Positions 1 to 11,563 of a DNA stretch of 64,000 bases are shown here, in pieces (position 1 is the stretch's first letter; every line of letters begins with the position of its first letter). Origin of the DNA: Aristolochia californica (lineage: Eukaryota; Streptophyta; Magnoliopsida; Piperales; Aristolochiaceae); NCBI GenBank assembly GCA_029961685.1, contig JARWKL010000006.1, positions 6,572,001 through 6,636,000 of the forward strand. Reading direction: 5' to 3'. The notes beneath the pieces were generated by a model, which made no database searches, had not been told where the DNA came from, and worked only from the letters and a program-made list of their open reading frames with translations. Made by a program: the position numbers and the translations under genes.

Positions 1-501
1 GCTGCTTGGTAAGGGAGGAATTGGGCCTCTCTTGCTGCTGCTACCGAGAGGGAGGATAGACCTCCTCTTTGGGCTTGGAAAAGGGGCAGGAAGCTCCTTT
101 TCTTAGTAGGGATGATGGTGGATGAATTTGGGTGAAGATGGATGGCAATGGAGGGTGAAGGATAGGTTGGATTTTTGGAGTAAACCCTAAACTCGAGATC
201 AAGAGGTGATCTCAACCTATTTAGACTAGGTTATTCTAAAATCTCAAAGCTTCCTATTTCATTCATACCTATCCCTTAAATAGGGAGTTTTAGGGTTAGG
301 GTTACAATAATTCCCCATAATGCCCTTACATATAAAGTAATTAGAAATAACTCCTACTTAAAACAATATAAGAAATAAATCCTACTTAAAACAATATAAG
401 AAATAAATCCTACTCAAAGAAATATAAGAATTAAATCCTATTGAGTGAGTTGTTGTTGTCTTCTTCGTTGTGTGACTCGGTGTGCTATTGAGTCCACAAC
501 A
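1..501 (-). mobile_element. Ty3/gypsy LTR, partial, right end
   Basis: On the minus strand this reads as an LTR starting TGTTGTGGACTCAATAGC at 501 and running off the left edge. The start matches that of the next LTR (516-997), so the two families are related, but the interiors differ. A TATTTAAGGG promoter-like motif lies at about 273-287. No polypurine tract adjoins base 501; only 14 bp separate it from the next LTR. It is therefore a solo LTR or a 5' LTR, not a 3' LTR. The far end is outside the window. Confidence 0.6.
352..435. repeat. 28-bp tandem repeat, 3 copies
   Basis: A 28-bp unit beginning TCCTACTTAAAACAATATAA is repeated three times (352-379, 380-407, 408-435). The first two copies are identical and the third has a few changes. 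It lies inside the partial gypsy LTR and probably reflects replication slippage. Confidence 0.85.
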
Positions 502-515
502 GAATGGTCATGGAA

Positions 516-997
516 TGTTGTGGTCTCTGACCATGGACCGAGTGATTCGACGAAAGTAGAGTTCTTCTTGCAATTCTGAATCAGAACCAGGTCGCCTAGC
601 TTTGCCTGGTCGACCTATGTTGACGAATGGGTGGATAAAACGGAATGCAGAAAAGGGGAATTGAGAAATCGAATGGAGTGGAGGATAACTAGGCTTGTTA
701 AAGGGAGTCCTGCACCTTGGGTTCCTCAAGGGGAACGCCGACCCTAGGTTCCATAAAGGAGAACACTGATCCTTAATAATTTATGCTTGCCTTCTCATTC
801 CTTTCGATAGCCTCTTAAAGCCAAGGCTCGATATCTCGGTTATTACAATAATGCCCTTAGTGGCCTTCCTACTTATAATTCATGAAATAAAGAAATAAAT
901 GAAACATGTAATGCCTAATGTCCTTCACTGCTCCATTGAGTCACCAACTCATCTGCGTCGCCTCTAGATGACTCGTCCTACTATCGAGTCCACAACA
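516..997 (-). mobile_element. 3' LTR of minus-strand gypsy element
   Basis: The minus strand starts TGTTGTGGACTCGATAG at 997, directly after a purine-rich tract, and ends ACCACAACA at 516, giving 482 bp. The last third is open: an ORF over 508-729 ends in a peptide RRITRSMVRDHN that recurs at the LTR ends of the other gypsy elements here. In a complete element this would be the beginning of gag. The matching 5' LTR is not in the window. Confidence 0.75.
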
Positions 998-1011
998 TCA
1001 CTCCCCTCCTT
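998..1011 (-). other. Polypurine tract of gypsy element
   Basis: Minus-strand AAGGAGGGGAGTGA immediately precedes the LTR start TGTTGTGG. This is the expected plus-strand DNA primer position and fixes the LTR boundary. Confidence 0.75.
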
Positions 1012-2712
1012 GAAAATGAGGTTGTCCGCAATCTCGAATGTGGGGTAGACCTGATGAAATACGTTGATGTCCTCCCAAGTTGCATTGGTGGCGTCGGAGT
1101 GTGACCATTGAACTAACACTTCTCGACGCTGCTGATTCTGACGAGCGTTTAAAATTTTGGTTGGCATGAGAGATAGCTGCCCGTCTTCCATGGGTGGTAA
1201 CGACGAAGTGTGAGGAGGGACGCTGCCTTTGAATTGCTTGAGGAAAGAGACATGGAACACATCGTGGATCTTGGTGTCTGGAGGAAGCTGGAGTTTATAT
1301 GCGACTTCACTCACCCGCTAAAGAATGAGGAATGGCCCAAAATATTTGGGCGAGAGCTTGTGCTGATTGCCTACCATAGAAGATTGCCGATAATGCTGGA
1401 GCCTTAGCCAAACAAAATCACCTTGGTTGTACTGAATGTCCCGGTGGCCTTGATCATTACTCTTTCATCTGTGCTTGGGCTTGGCATAGGCGTAGCCGAG
1501 TAACTGCCAACAATTGATCCCGATCGATGAGAGCTTTGTTAACTGTATCCACTCGGGTGGACCCTTGAACATAAGAAAGGAGATGGGGGGGATCCCTGCC
1601 ATAGACAATCCGGAACGGTGTCTCCTGTAAGGCAGTGTTTAAGGTGTTGTAGGAATACTCAGCCCAAGCAATACATTCTACCCATTGTTTTGGACGGTCT
1701 CTCACCAACCACCGTAAATACATTTTAATGGTGCGGTTCAACACTTCTGTCTAGCCATCTGATTGAGGATGATATGTTGAAGAATAATTTAATTTGGTGT
1801 TGTAGAGGTGGAAATGATCACGCCAGAATTGACTAGTGAAGACGACATCCCTATCGCTTACAATTGACTCCGGAATGCCATGGAGACAAACAATGTGTGT
1901 AAAACATATCTTTGCTACTGATGCCGCTGTGTAAGGGTATTCCAAAGGAATGAAGTGGCCATACTTTGAGAATCTGTCCACGACCACAAGAAGAATAGAT
2001 TTCCCAGAAGACTTCGGAAGACCTTCAATAAAATCCATAGATATGTCTGACCATACCTGCGTGGGAAGTTTGAGCGGTTGCAGCACCCCTGCGGGGCTTA
2101 AATGCTCTGCCTTGTTACACTGACACTGTACAAGCAGCTACATATAAAGTAATAGAGGATTTCATACCTTCCCAATAAAAATCCCTTCTGATCAGACTTA
2201 ATGTTTTCTGAATTCCTTCATGATAGTTGTTATGATAAACTGACAACACGGTGGCAATCAGAGGAGATGATTGAGGCAAATAAATGTGTCGGTTATAGAG
2301 AATGATGTTGTCATGAATGGTCCAATATGAGGGCATTTTTTCTGGCTGTAATGTTCTAAAATAATTCATGCAATTCCAGTATGGTGCTATGTTCGGCCTT
2401 GATGGAGTCCAATAGTGTAGGTGAGGGGTGACTGATGGCACTCAATTGCGTTGAAGCTTCAAATCTGCGTGAGAGAGCAGCAACTACTATATTCAATCTA
2501 CCCGCCTTATGTTCCACCGTGAAATCAAACCCCAATAATTTACTTATCCACTGCTGTAGAGGGGAAGTGGAAATGCGCTGATCCAACAAATATTTCAAAT
2601 TGTAGTGGTTAGTGCGGATGATAAAATATTGACCCCATAAATAAGGTCACCAGTTGTGTACTGCCTTCGCTAGACCAATAAGTTCACGTTCATATGCTGG
2701 TAATTTCTGTTA
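1003..2712 (-). pseudogene. pol: Gypsy pol remnant: RNase H, integrase, chromodomain-like end
   Basis: Minus-strand Ty3/gypsy polyprotein fragment. In element order: RNase H end (2712-2356, with AYEREL and LGFDFTVEHKAGRLN); integrase zinc finger (about 2260-2115, YHNNYHEGIQKTL; the last cysteine motif reads CTVS); integrase core (2086-1751, with SMDFIEGLP, VSDRDVVF and STYHPQSDG holding the catalytic D and D); integrase C-terminal part (1744-1457); then an LQLPPDTKIHDVFHVSFLK segment and a chromodomain-like end (VLVQWSHSDATNATWE) at 1314-1004. Stops and frame changes separate the pieces. Gag, protease and reverse transcriptase are absent: homology stops near 2712. The order RT-RH-INT and the end motif fit a chromovirus-type gypsy element. 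Dead copy. Confidence 0.85.
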
Positions 2713-3413
2713 TGCAACATGTTTATATTTTGGAGTCCATTCGAACATTTTCTTTTGTTCAAACATTTATTCTTTAGTAGGTACTTCTGTTTTGGAACTT
2801 TGATTGTACATTTCTTTTTCTCTTGAGTTTTTTTATTTGTAGAGTTGTTTGAATATTTGGCTTTGTTCAAATATTACTTTTTCTATCAATGTTTCTTCTC
2901 TAGCTTTGTTAAAAATATTGACTTTCTTTGAACATTTATTCTTTTGTCAGAGCTTCTATTTGGTGAACTTTGTTCAAACATTCTATTTAGTTTGAGCATT
3001 TCCTTTATATTTGTGCTTATTGTTAATACCCTTTATTCGAACATTCTTTTTACCATTGTTGATCATCCAAATTTGTTGGATCATTGTTCTTCTAGAACTT
3101 CTTTTGGTAGAATACATATGTTTGCAAGGGCTCTTTCTTTGAATAGTGTATCTTGCTTATGTTTTTTCATTTAAATGTAGTTGCTCAAAAATTTCTTTCG
3201 TAACACATAATCAATCTAAAATGTTAGTTATCATTAACTATATTTGATAACGAATTTGAGTCCAACACATTTGAAACCTAGAAAAGTGTAATTCAAATGT
3301 AAGGCTTCAGAGCATTAAAATACTAGGGTGGCATTCGAATGACATGCTTTGGCATTTTTGTTGGGTATTTGAATGTCAGTTGGCATCCAAATGTTATTGG
3401 TCCAGGTGACTTC
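2713..3413. other. Unassigned AT-rich stretch with TTCGAACATT-like repeats
   Basis: About 700 bp with no recognisable coding. The words GAACATT, TTCAAACATT and TTTGTTCAAA recur irregularly (for example near 2737, 2755, 2867, 2926, 2968 and 3032), and ATTCGAATG/TTTGAATGTC near 3330-3390. It lies between a truncated gypsy element and a SIRE-like LTR. It may be an eroded LTR carrying a different palindromic motif, but I cannot assign it. Confidence 0.4.
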
Positions 3414-4988
3414 TGTCGCCCCTGGTGGCTTCTCAAGAGGGGGTGAATTGAGATATTCAAATTAAAACCAATTTATGCGTGTAATCAAAATATCATGCAT
3501 AAAAGCAATTCAATATAAATAGTGACATGCACACCACACAGGGACAAAAAGATTTTTTTGTTATCGATGTTTCCCTAGTGGTAGTCACTGTTCGATAACC
3601 TGTGCTTGGGAAAATTCCACTATTACGCTCTAATAGCTTAAAAATTACAAAGAGATTCTAACTCTCTTCGGCCACGTATAGCTCAATACACGTTTTTTAC
3701 ACAAGCCAATCTCCCCAAGAGATTGTTGCAAGATTCTAGCTCTAGCTAGACCTTTCCTTATAGATTAATAGGTTCTAGATGAATCTTTCACAATATCATA
3801 AAAAGAAAGGGAAAAATTACACCATTATTTGGAGAGATGTTTCTCTTTGAAAGTTTCAAGTTGCCTCCTCCTTTGTATCACATTGTAAATAGATCAAGAG
3901 TTTGGTTTTTCAAAGGTATGACTCTCTCTCTTTCTCTCTAAATCACTTTAGGTGGGAATTTACAAGATAAAGGTTTGTGGCTTGAAGATATGCCAATAAA
4001 TGCTCATTTACTCCTTTACTCACGGTTTGGTGGGGATAATTATAGCTTCTCCAACTCAAACTAGCCGTTATTTGCCCATTTGTAAAAAATCATATTGTTG
4101 ATTGATTGATCACAGGTAAGTGACTGATTGATCAATCGATCATAACGATTACTTTTCTGTCAGATAGTGACTTATTGATCAATGGACTGATCGATCAATA
4201 TGTTACTGTTGGTCCAAAAATTTTAAGTTGATTGATCATTACCAGTGGTTGTTCGATCAATTGAGATTCCCTTTGGTTGTGGAATACAAGTATGATGCAT
4301 CACTATATTTTTATTTGATCGATCATGCTTGAAGTCCCTTACTAGCAAGGTTCTGACTGAGCGATCGATCTGGAGAGATGATTGATTGTTCCATGTAAAT
4401 TTTGCTTGCCTACACAACTATAGTCAATCAATCTCTGAGGGGATGATCGATCATATATTATAGAATGAAATGGCCATATCTTGGATGATCGATCAATCAA
4501 CTATGGTTGATCGATCATGCTTTATATTTTTGGCCTGCACAGTTCTAGATGACCGATCACAGTTTGACGAATCATTCTAGTGCCACAATAAAAATGTATA
4601 TTTTATAAAGCATGAGAATTTTTCTTTGAGTGCTTTAACATGTTTCTAAGTGATGTGATGATGATTCTAAACATGTCTATATGTAGTTTATATCCTAAAG
4701 CTCCAATTTCATGAGTACTTAAGGAATAGGAGTTAAAATACTCTCTTACAAAAAAAATGACTGAGTCTAAATACTTGTCTATGATGCTTGAATTCGAGTC
4801 TTCTCATTGTCTTCTTTCTTATGGGTTCTTCTTCAACTGTGCTTGAGGTCTTCATTTTGGCTTTGAATCTTTAGACCTTGAGATCCTCTTTAAGGTAAAG
4901 TATCCGAAATACTTTAGATCTATAAGTTATTCATTCAATTAAGTTTTTTATCATAAAAAACAATGTGGAAGTCCACTTACGGTCAACA
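3414..4988 (-). mobile_element. Long copia (SIRE-like) 3' LTR
   Basis: Minus-strand LTR of about 1575 bp. It begins TGTTGACCGTAAGTGG at 4988, just after the purine tract AAAAAAGGGGGAGAT, and ends at the GCTTCTCAAGAGGGGGTGAATTGAG segment (plus-strand reading from about 3428), which recurs at the ends of the LTRs at 12075 and 45815. The long LTR and the tract embedded in TTTTGTCATCAT..AAAAGGGGGAGA fit SIRE/Maximus-type copia elements. About thirteen GATCGATC/TGATTGATCA words cluster in 4096-4570. The left boundary (TGTCGCCCC) is less certain than the right. Confidence 0.65.
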
Positions 4989-5655
4989 ATCTCCCCCTTT
5001 TTTATGATGACAAAACCCAACTTAGAAAAAATAAGATGAAACACATTCTTTCGTTCTTCTCTTCTTCGCGAACTTGAATTGATCCACGGGAACCTTTGGA
5101 CTAAGCTCGTCTCTGGAAGTGACAGGTTGTGGGTATATTCTCCTTTTGGATCCATTGTCCACACTATTTTTTGAACCCAAAATTTCCAACATTTATTTCT
5201 CTGATTGACATCTTTCTTGTCATGTCCATGGATACCTCATCTAATAGATCTACATCACTCTGGCGTAGGACGATGGTGATTTCTTTGGAAAATGGAAGGT
5301 CGTTGGGTTACCTAACATGCAACATGTCATATTATATTCGTAGTTGAGCGGATTTCTATAATTAATGGACCATAGCGAGGTGAGAGACTTTATCTTTCCT
5401 TGGATTGAGGAAATGTGTTACACAATCTCTATGAAGACTCGATGCTCCATGCCCAACTAACACTTGGATGGCGTATTGGGTGTTTTGAGGGCAGTTCTGA
5501 TGGAGGTTCATAGGCCAGCTCTCCTTTATAAATTTTGGTAATCCCATAGATGACGTCCCAAGCCAAGCATCGAGCTCACTAGTCATAATTGATATGCTTG
5601 TGTTTTTTACGTAGCTCGTGAGGCTTAGATTGCAGATGGAGAGTTCTTCTACCAC
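4989..5655 (-). other. Polypurine tract and 3' internal stub of SIRE-like element
   Basis: The polypurine tract (about 4989-5007) is followed by roughly 650 bp that would be the post-pol part of the element. A minus ORF at 5658-5362 (98 aa) has no motif I recognise. SIRE-type elements often carry a post-pol region that may encode an envelope-like protein, but nothing here supports that identity. The stub ends abruptly against an LTR fragment near 5656. Confidence 0.45.
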
Positions 5656-5741
5656 CAAATTGGTGAATTGAGATTATAAATTAAAATTTTAACTAAGATA
5701 ATCTTTCATATAAGTTGTGGTCAATTTAAAAGCATGAATCT
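5656..5741 (-). mobile_element. SIRE-like LTR fragment, left piece
   Basis: The GGTGAATTGAGATTATAAATT segment matches the terminal region of the SIRE-like LTRs at 3414 and 45815. The fragment resumes at 11506-11563 after a copia insertion whose target duplication AATCT marks the break. Confidence 0.55.
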
Positions 5742-6132
5742 TGTTGGAAGATGGGCTCAAGCCCACAAGCTCAAGGCTAGAAACCCACACGTCAAAGGAG
5801 TGGCAAAGTGGTTATTTATGATATGTTCCATAAGGATGGCATGGAGATGTAAATACATTGTCTTAGTATGTCTTTTAATCTATTGAGTTGTAACCCTAAG
5901 GGCTTTGTAACACTATAAATAAGAGCAATAGCTAAGAGGTAAGGAACTCAATCCTTCTCCTCTATTTGGAAAAACGTCCAGCCACCCTCTCTTCTCTCTT
6001 GACGCATTCTCTCCTTCCCTTAATCCAAACTCTCCTCTCAAACATCCATCTCCTTTCTCCCTCTTCTCTCTCTTCTCTCCTTCTTCTTCCACGTTAACCT
6101 AGAGTCATTCTCATGGGGTCCTAACTTCTACA
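5742..6132 (+). repeat. 5' LTR of copia element
   Basis: A 391-bp LTR, TGTTGGAAGATGGGCTC to CCTAACTTCTACA. It pairs with 11115-11505 over its whole length with about 15 differences. It contains a TATA box and a pyrimidine-rich CTTCTCTC leader before the end. Confidence 0.95.
5914..5920 (+). promoter_or_regulatory. TATA box in copia 5' LTR
   Basis: CACTATAAATAAGAGC lies in the last half of the LTR, about 215 bp upstream of its end. This is the expected site for the RNA polymerase II promoter of the element. The 3' LTR has the mutated form ACTACAAACAAG. Confidence 0.6.
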
Positions 6133-6144
6133 TGGTATCAGAAT
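6133..6144 (+). other. Primer-binding site, tRNA-Met type
   Basis: TGGTATCAGAATC directly abuts the LTR end. It matches the complement of the 3' end of plant initiator tRNA-Met (TGGTATCAGAGC) with one change near the end. The 850 bp from here to 6994 is an untranslated leader with a poly-T run at about 6242-6256 and no supported gene. Confidence 0.85.
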
Positions 6145-6994
6145 CGGAGGTTAGGATCCCTATTCAAGTAGTTATGTCATCCATTCAAGAAGTTGTGTAT
6201 AGAAGAAGGAATTCTGCCATGAAGAGATAGGTAAAATTTCATTTTTTTTTTTTTTTGCATATTCTCTCTTTACGGTTTCAATTTTTGTTCCCTCTCTTCT
6301 TGAATTGTTGATTCATGTCAAGGCAAGATAATCTTCATAAACATTGTGAAGATCTATCGTGTATGACTAAAAGGATATTGTAGTCTTGATCATCTTGTAG
6401 CACAATTATATAATTGATCAACGGTTGTTTTTTTTGGTTTGTTATTTGGATTTAGTTACCTTTATGAAATGGGAATCACATATTGTTGATATGGGATTCC
6501 AGCATATGTTGTTGTCCATTCTATAATCTAATGTTACTCATGGGAGTATGTCATGTTGTTGGATGCCTGTTATATGTTTGATGCAATTCCAACACTCACT
6601 TATCCCTATTATTTGTTGTGTTTGAACTTTAGAAATTGAATCTTTTATTTTGTTGAAGTATTCCCATGAGTTAGAGTTTCTTTTGCCAAGGAATTTCTCT
6701 CGGTTTTCCAAGGAAGGCCTTGTCTAAAATTTCTCTTAGTTTTGATGTTGAGTTTGGATTAAGGATAAGAGTTGCATCTATTCTCTTCTCTATATTTTTT
6801 GATAAATATAAGAAAAGTTGAGTAATGGCTAGTTCTTGTTATCACTTGACAAAAACACCAATTTTTTCATGATTTGGTGCTTATTCTCGTGAAAATATTC
6901 TCTACTTAGTTTTGGTGGCTAAATTGTCCTACAGGTGCTTCAAATTATGTTGTGTAATTGTTATTTGAGCTTCTTTGACAATTGACCTTACTAG

Positions 6995-7765
6995 TTGATT
7001 TGCGTCAACATGGAGAGTGAACATATGAGTAATAAGAGTGACATACCCCGAATTACTACAATTCCACTAAGAGGTCTTTCCAATTACCTCAGCTGGTCAC
7101 AATCGGTACGGAGGGTTCTCATTACTCGTGACCTTCTCAATCATGTTATCAAAATCCCTCCTCAGATTGATGATGAAGATGAAGTCTACCATAAATGGGT
7201 AAAAAATGACAACATGGTTATCAGTTGACTTATTAATAACATGGAAGAGCATGTTGCTAACAATGTGGTCCACTTGGAAACTTTGAAGGATATTTGGGAC
7301 ACATGTGCTAAGCTCTATTCTAGTACCGTCTCCTTGCAAAGAGTATATGATGTTTTCCAAAGTATGTTGGCTACAAAACAAGGAGATAATATTCATGAGT
7401 TTCTGGCCCAATTTCGTGGCCTTCTCCAAGAATGGAAAATTGCTCAACCATACTCTACCAACATTGTTGTCCAAGAAAAACAGCGCAAGGCCTTGGCAAC
7501 GGCTATTTGCCTTACCAATATTAAGTCGTATCTAGAGGTGGTTAAGACTCAACTTCTTAGTTCCTCTACCCTTCCATCGTTTGATGACTTCAGTGCAACG
7601 TTGTTACAGATCCCTGATCCATCTCCTCCTTCTCCGATTGATGCTCAATCAGCTATGTTCTCTGGTAATCGGGGTACATCATCCCCATTTCGAGGACGTG
7701 GCAGAAATACAAGAGGAGGCCGCAATAGAGGTTCTCGAACGGGTCCAATCCATTCCCTCACTTAG
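6995..7765 (+). pseudogene. gag: copia gag, broken by stops
   Basis: Capsid part of the copia polyprotein. It opens near 7010 with MESEHMSNKSDIPRITTIPL and has the UBN2/retrotran_gag pattern (NYLSWSQSVRRVL; later LYSSTVSLQRVYDVFQSMLA and FLAQFRGLLQEW). A TGA at 7226-7228 interrupts it, but the same frame continues from 7229. A basic GRGRNTRGGRNRGSR stretch precedes a second stop (TAG, 7763-7765). The same frame then resumes with the zinc knuckle CSYCGGQNHLVDSC (CX2CX4HX4C) at about 7772-7820. Apart from the two nonsense codons the gag is well preserved. Confidence 0.9.
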
Positions 7766-7771
7766 CCGCGA

Positions 7772-9428
7772 TTGTGCTCTTACTGTGGTGGTCAAAACCA
7801 CCTTGTGGATTCATGCTGGAAACTCCATGGTAAGTCTGATTGGGTGACAGCCAATCCAACCTCAGTTAATGTTGAGAAAAAAGAGGACAAGACTGATTCT
7901 CATTTTGGGAATGTGACTATCTCTTCGGAAGAGTATGCTGTAATACAGAAGTTGAAATCCTTATTGGACCAGTCCTTTGCTCCGCCGGGCCCTATTGTTG
8001 CCACTTCCATTGCCTCAGGTATGCTCTCTTCCTCTTCAACCACTTCCTCTTGGATCATTGACTCAGGGGCTTCCGAACACTTGTCAGGTAACAAACACAT
8101 GCTTCATTCATTGTCTCCATGGCTTCCTCATAAATTGGTCACTATTGCTAATGGTTCCCACACCAAGGTGCTTGGCAAGGGTTCCTCCTCTCTTACCGCG
8201 TCTATTCCTCTCAAAGATGTGTTATTTGTTCCTCAATTTCCATTAAATTTGCTCTCCGTTAGTCAATTAACCAAACAATTGAATTGTTCTGTCACCTTCT
8301 CACCATCTTCGTGTATATTTTTGGATTTAACTACGAAACAGGTGATTGGTGGCGATCATGAAAAAGGGGGTTTATATTATTTTACTCTTCCACCTGTGGC
8401 TGCTATTTCATCCACTACATCCGAGGCTCAAATGTGGCACAACCGTCTTGGTCATCCATCTATCTCGTCACTTCGTTCTTTAGTTCCATCTCTTAAATCT
8501 TTGTCTAATTTTAATTGTGAGGCATATCAATTAAGTAAGCATGTTAGGAGTACATATTCTCCTCGTCTGAAAACTACTAGTACTACTCCATTTGAATTAA
8601 TACATTTTGATATATGGGGCCCTTTAAAGGTCTCTAACATTTCTCAAGTTCAATATTTTGTTACTTTTGTGGATGATTTTACCTGAGTGACTTGGTTGTT
8701 TTTGTTTAAAGAACAATAAGAAATTCTTTCAATTTTTAAAAACTTTCATACAATGGTTCTAACGCAATTTGGAAAAAAAATTCAAATCCTTAGATTCGTT
8801 AATGCTAAGGAATATTTCTCTAATGAGTTCAAATCGTTTTGTGAGGGTAATGGGCTTCTTCATCAAACATCATGTGCCTATACCCCTCAATAAAATGGTG
8901 TTGCTGAAAGAAAGAATCGTCACCTCCTTGAGGTTGCTCGGGGCCTCCTCTACTCCATGAAGGTACCCTACTTTTATTGGCCTCATGCTATTCTTACAGC
9001 ATGCTTTCTCATCAATAGGTTACCTTCATCAGTACTTAGAAATCAAACTCCGTATTCTGTTTTGTTTTTTGGTGAAGATCCATTTTATCTTCCTCTTAAA
9101 GTATTTGGTTGCACATGTTTTGTTCATGATACTTCACCACAAAAAAGTAAACTTGATCTTCAGTATCTGAGGTGTATTTTTTTGGGGTATTCTCGAACTT
9201 AGAAAGGATATATTTGTTATATAGTCCTACACTTCGAAGATTGATGGTATCTCGGGATGTGACTTTCTTTGAAGACACTTCCTTCTATTCCTCACATGAG
9301 GCTCTTATAGGGTTTACATCTACTCCTACCACTCCATGTCCGCTTGTGCCATTTCATGAAGATATTACTCAACCCCTGAAGCACCGGCCGTCCCCTCACC
9401 TGTGGAGTTGTCTGATCCACCTGAGGTA
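7772..9428 (+). pseudogene. pol: copia zinc knuckle, protease and integrase, broken
   Basis: Continues the gag frame: zinc knuckle at the start, then protease with the active-site motif SSWIIDSGASEHLSGN (about 8045-8095). The integrase zinc finger MWHNRLGHPS...NCEAYQ follows, in which the second CxxC cysteine has become Y. The integrase core begins FELIHFDIWGP (catalytic D) and reaches VDDFT before a TGA at 8684-8686. It then continues with further stops (TAA near 8717, TAA near 8890 in the YTPQ*NGVAERKN motif holding the catalytic E, TAG at 9200-9202). A frame change near 9215 leads into VSRDVTFFEDTSFYSS. Together this is one damaged integrase of normal layout. Confidence 0.9.
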
Positions 9429-11098
9429 AGTCTTGCTCCTCCACCTATGTTTGGGCCTGAATTTGATACTCGACCTATTGCATTGCAAAAAGTTACCCGT
9501 TCTTGCACTACGTCTCATCCAATTGCCAATTTTATGTCTTCTCATCGCTTATCTTCTCAGTGTGTTCAGTTTCCTGCATCCCTTTCGTCTGTTTCCATAC
9601 CACAATCCTATCAGGAGGCCCTGAAGTATCCAAGATGGAAGTCGGCTATGGATGAAGAAATGCAGGCATTATATGACAATCAAACATGGACATTGGCATC
9701 GCACCCAAAAAGTAAAAACCGGTTGGTTGCAGATGGGTTTTTTCAGTGAAACACAACCCAGATGGGTCGGTTGCTCGCCTTAAAGCACGCCTGGTTGCAA
9801 AAGGTTATACTCAGTGCTATGGGATAGATTATGAAGAGACTTTCTCTCCAGTTGCAAAACTGAACTCGGTATGTATCATCCTTTCTATTGCTGCTAACTC
9901 ATCTTGGCCAGTATATCAGCTCGATGTAAAAAATGCATTTTTAAATGGTAATATATGCGCCAACCACCAGGATATGTGGTTGAGGGGGAGTCCGTATGCC
10001 AATTAAAGAAATCTTTATATGGGCTTAAATAGTCCCCTCAGGCTTGGTTTGATAAATTCAGTCAAGCGCTTCTACGATTTGGCTTTCATAGGAGCTCGGT
10101 TGATCACTCAATATATGTTAAAGATACTATCAAAGGGAAGATATTATTGGCCGTGTATGTTGATGATATTATCTTGACTAGAAATGATGCTCATAGTATA
10201 CAAGAAGTGAAGAATATGATATGTAAAGAGTTCAAGACTAAAGATTTGGGTAAACACAAATATTTTCTGAGTATCTCCTTCAGTCAAATCATGGAATAGT
10301 AGTATCTCAAAGAAAATACGTCTTGGATCTTCTTGAAGAAACATGAATGAAGGGTTGTAGACCAGTTGATACACCTATGGATGCGAATGAAAAATTGTGT
10401 GCCACAAATGGAGAAGATGTTGACACTAGAAAATATCAAAGACTTGTGGGAAAATTGATCTATCTCACGATAACTAGGCCAAATATATCATATGCTGTGA
10501 GTGTGGTATGCCAATTTATGCACAAACCACAAATTACTCATTGGCAAGCGTTGGAGATAATACTACGATACTTAAAAGTGCTTCAGGAAGAGGATTGTTA
10601 TATAAACAACATGTCCACTTCAATATAGAAGGCTTCTCAGATACAGATTGGGCTGGATCACCAGATGATAGAAAATCTACATCTAGTTATTATACCCTTG
10701 TTGGGGGAAACTTGGTCACATGGAAAAACAAAAAGTAAAATGTGGTTGTAAGATCTAGTGCTGAAGCAGAATACTGAGCTATGGCCCACACTGTTAGTGA
10801 ACTTTTATGGATAAAGACGCTTCTTACTGAATTGAGATTTTATAAAGGAGGTTCTATGGGCTTACATTGTGATAATCAAGCAGCTATGCACATTACGTCA
10901 AATCCATTTTTCCATGAAAGAACTAAACATATTGAAGTGGATTGTCATTTTATACGGGAAAAGTTTCTAGCAGGAATAATTTCTCTTAAATATGTTTCAT
11001 CTCAAGAGCAATTAGCTGATATCCTCACCAAACCGGTAACGTCCAAAGTTCTCTCTTATATAGGTGGCAAGTTGGGTATTTATGATGTATTTTCCTGA
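9402..11098 (+). pseudogene. pol: copia reverse transcriptase and RNase H, broken
   Basis: RT starts at MDEEMQALYDNQTWTL (about 9645). It continues after a frame change as [20 protein letters not shown], then [14 protein letters not shown] and [11 protein letters not shown]. The catalytic motif YVDDI is intact at 10157-10171. Further on are SPDDRKSTSSYY, the VVRSSAEAEY motif followed by a stop, and the RNase H part LLTELRFYKGG, CDNQAAMHITSNP and HFIREKF, ending QLADILTKP...GIYDVFS with a stop at 11096-11098. At least three frame changes and several nonsense codons make it non-functional. Confidence 0.92.
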
Positions 11099-11114
11099 CC
11101 AGCTTGAGGGGGAG

Positions 11115-11505
11115 TGTTGGAAGAAGGGCTCAAGCCCACAAACTCAAGGCTAGAAGCCCACACATCAAAGGAGTGGCAATGTGGTTATTTATGACATGTT
11201 CCATAAGGATGGCATGGATATGTAAATACATTGTCTGAGTATGTCTTTTAATCTATTAAGTTGTAACCCTAAGGGATTTGTAACACTACAAACAAGAGCA
11301 TTAGCTAAGAGGTAAGGAATTCAATCCTTCTCCTCTATTTGGAAAAACGTCCAGCCACCCTCTCTTCTCTCTTGATGCATTCTCTCCTTCCCTTAATCCA
11401 AACTCTCCTCTCAAACGTCCTTCTCCTTTCTCCCTCTTCTCTCTCTTCTCTCCTTCTTCTTCCACGTTAACCTAGAGTCATTCTCATGGGGTCCTAACTT
11501 CTACA
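11115..11505 (+). repeat. 3' LTR of copia element
   Basis: A 391-bp partner of 5742-6132, preceded by the polypurine tract TTGAGGGGGAG at about 11104-11114 and followed by the target duplication AATCT. Confidence 0.95.
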
Positions 11506-11563
11506 AATCTCAAAGTGCATATAAAAGCAATGAACACACTTGCACACAACCAAGGGACGACTT
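11506..11563 (-). mobile_element. SIRE-like LTR fragment, right piece
   Basis: CAAAGTGCATATAAAAGCAATGAACACAC..CACAACCAAGGGACGA resembles the corresponding stretch of the LTR at 3414 (near 3490-3545). It is the continuation of 5656-5741 beyond the copia insertion and stops at a solo LTR. Confidence 0.5.

Larger units (their letters stand above)
5742..11505 (+). mobile_element. Ty1/copia retrotransposon, full length, degenerate
   Basis: A complete 5764-bp element flanked by the 5-bp target duplication AATCT (5737-5741 and 11506-11510). Each LTR is 391 bp, starts TGTTGGAAGA and ends CTAACTTCTACA. A tRNA-Met primer site follows the 5' LTR, and the tract GAGGGGGAG precedes the 3' LTR. The domain order gag, protease, integrase, RT, RNase H defines Ty1/copia. 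By eye the two LTRs differ at about 15 sites (roughly 4%), so the insertion is not very recent. The reading frame is broken many times, so the copy is not autonomous. Two further relics of this family lie on the minus strand from 46014 and 48342. Confidence 0.95.
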
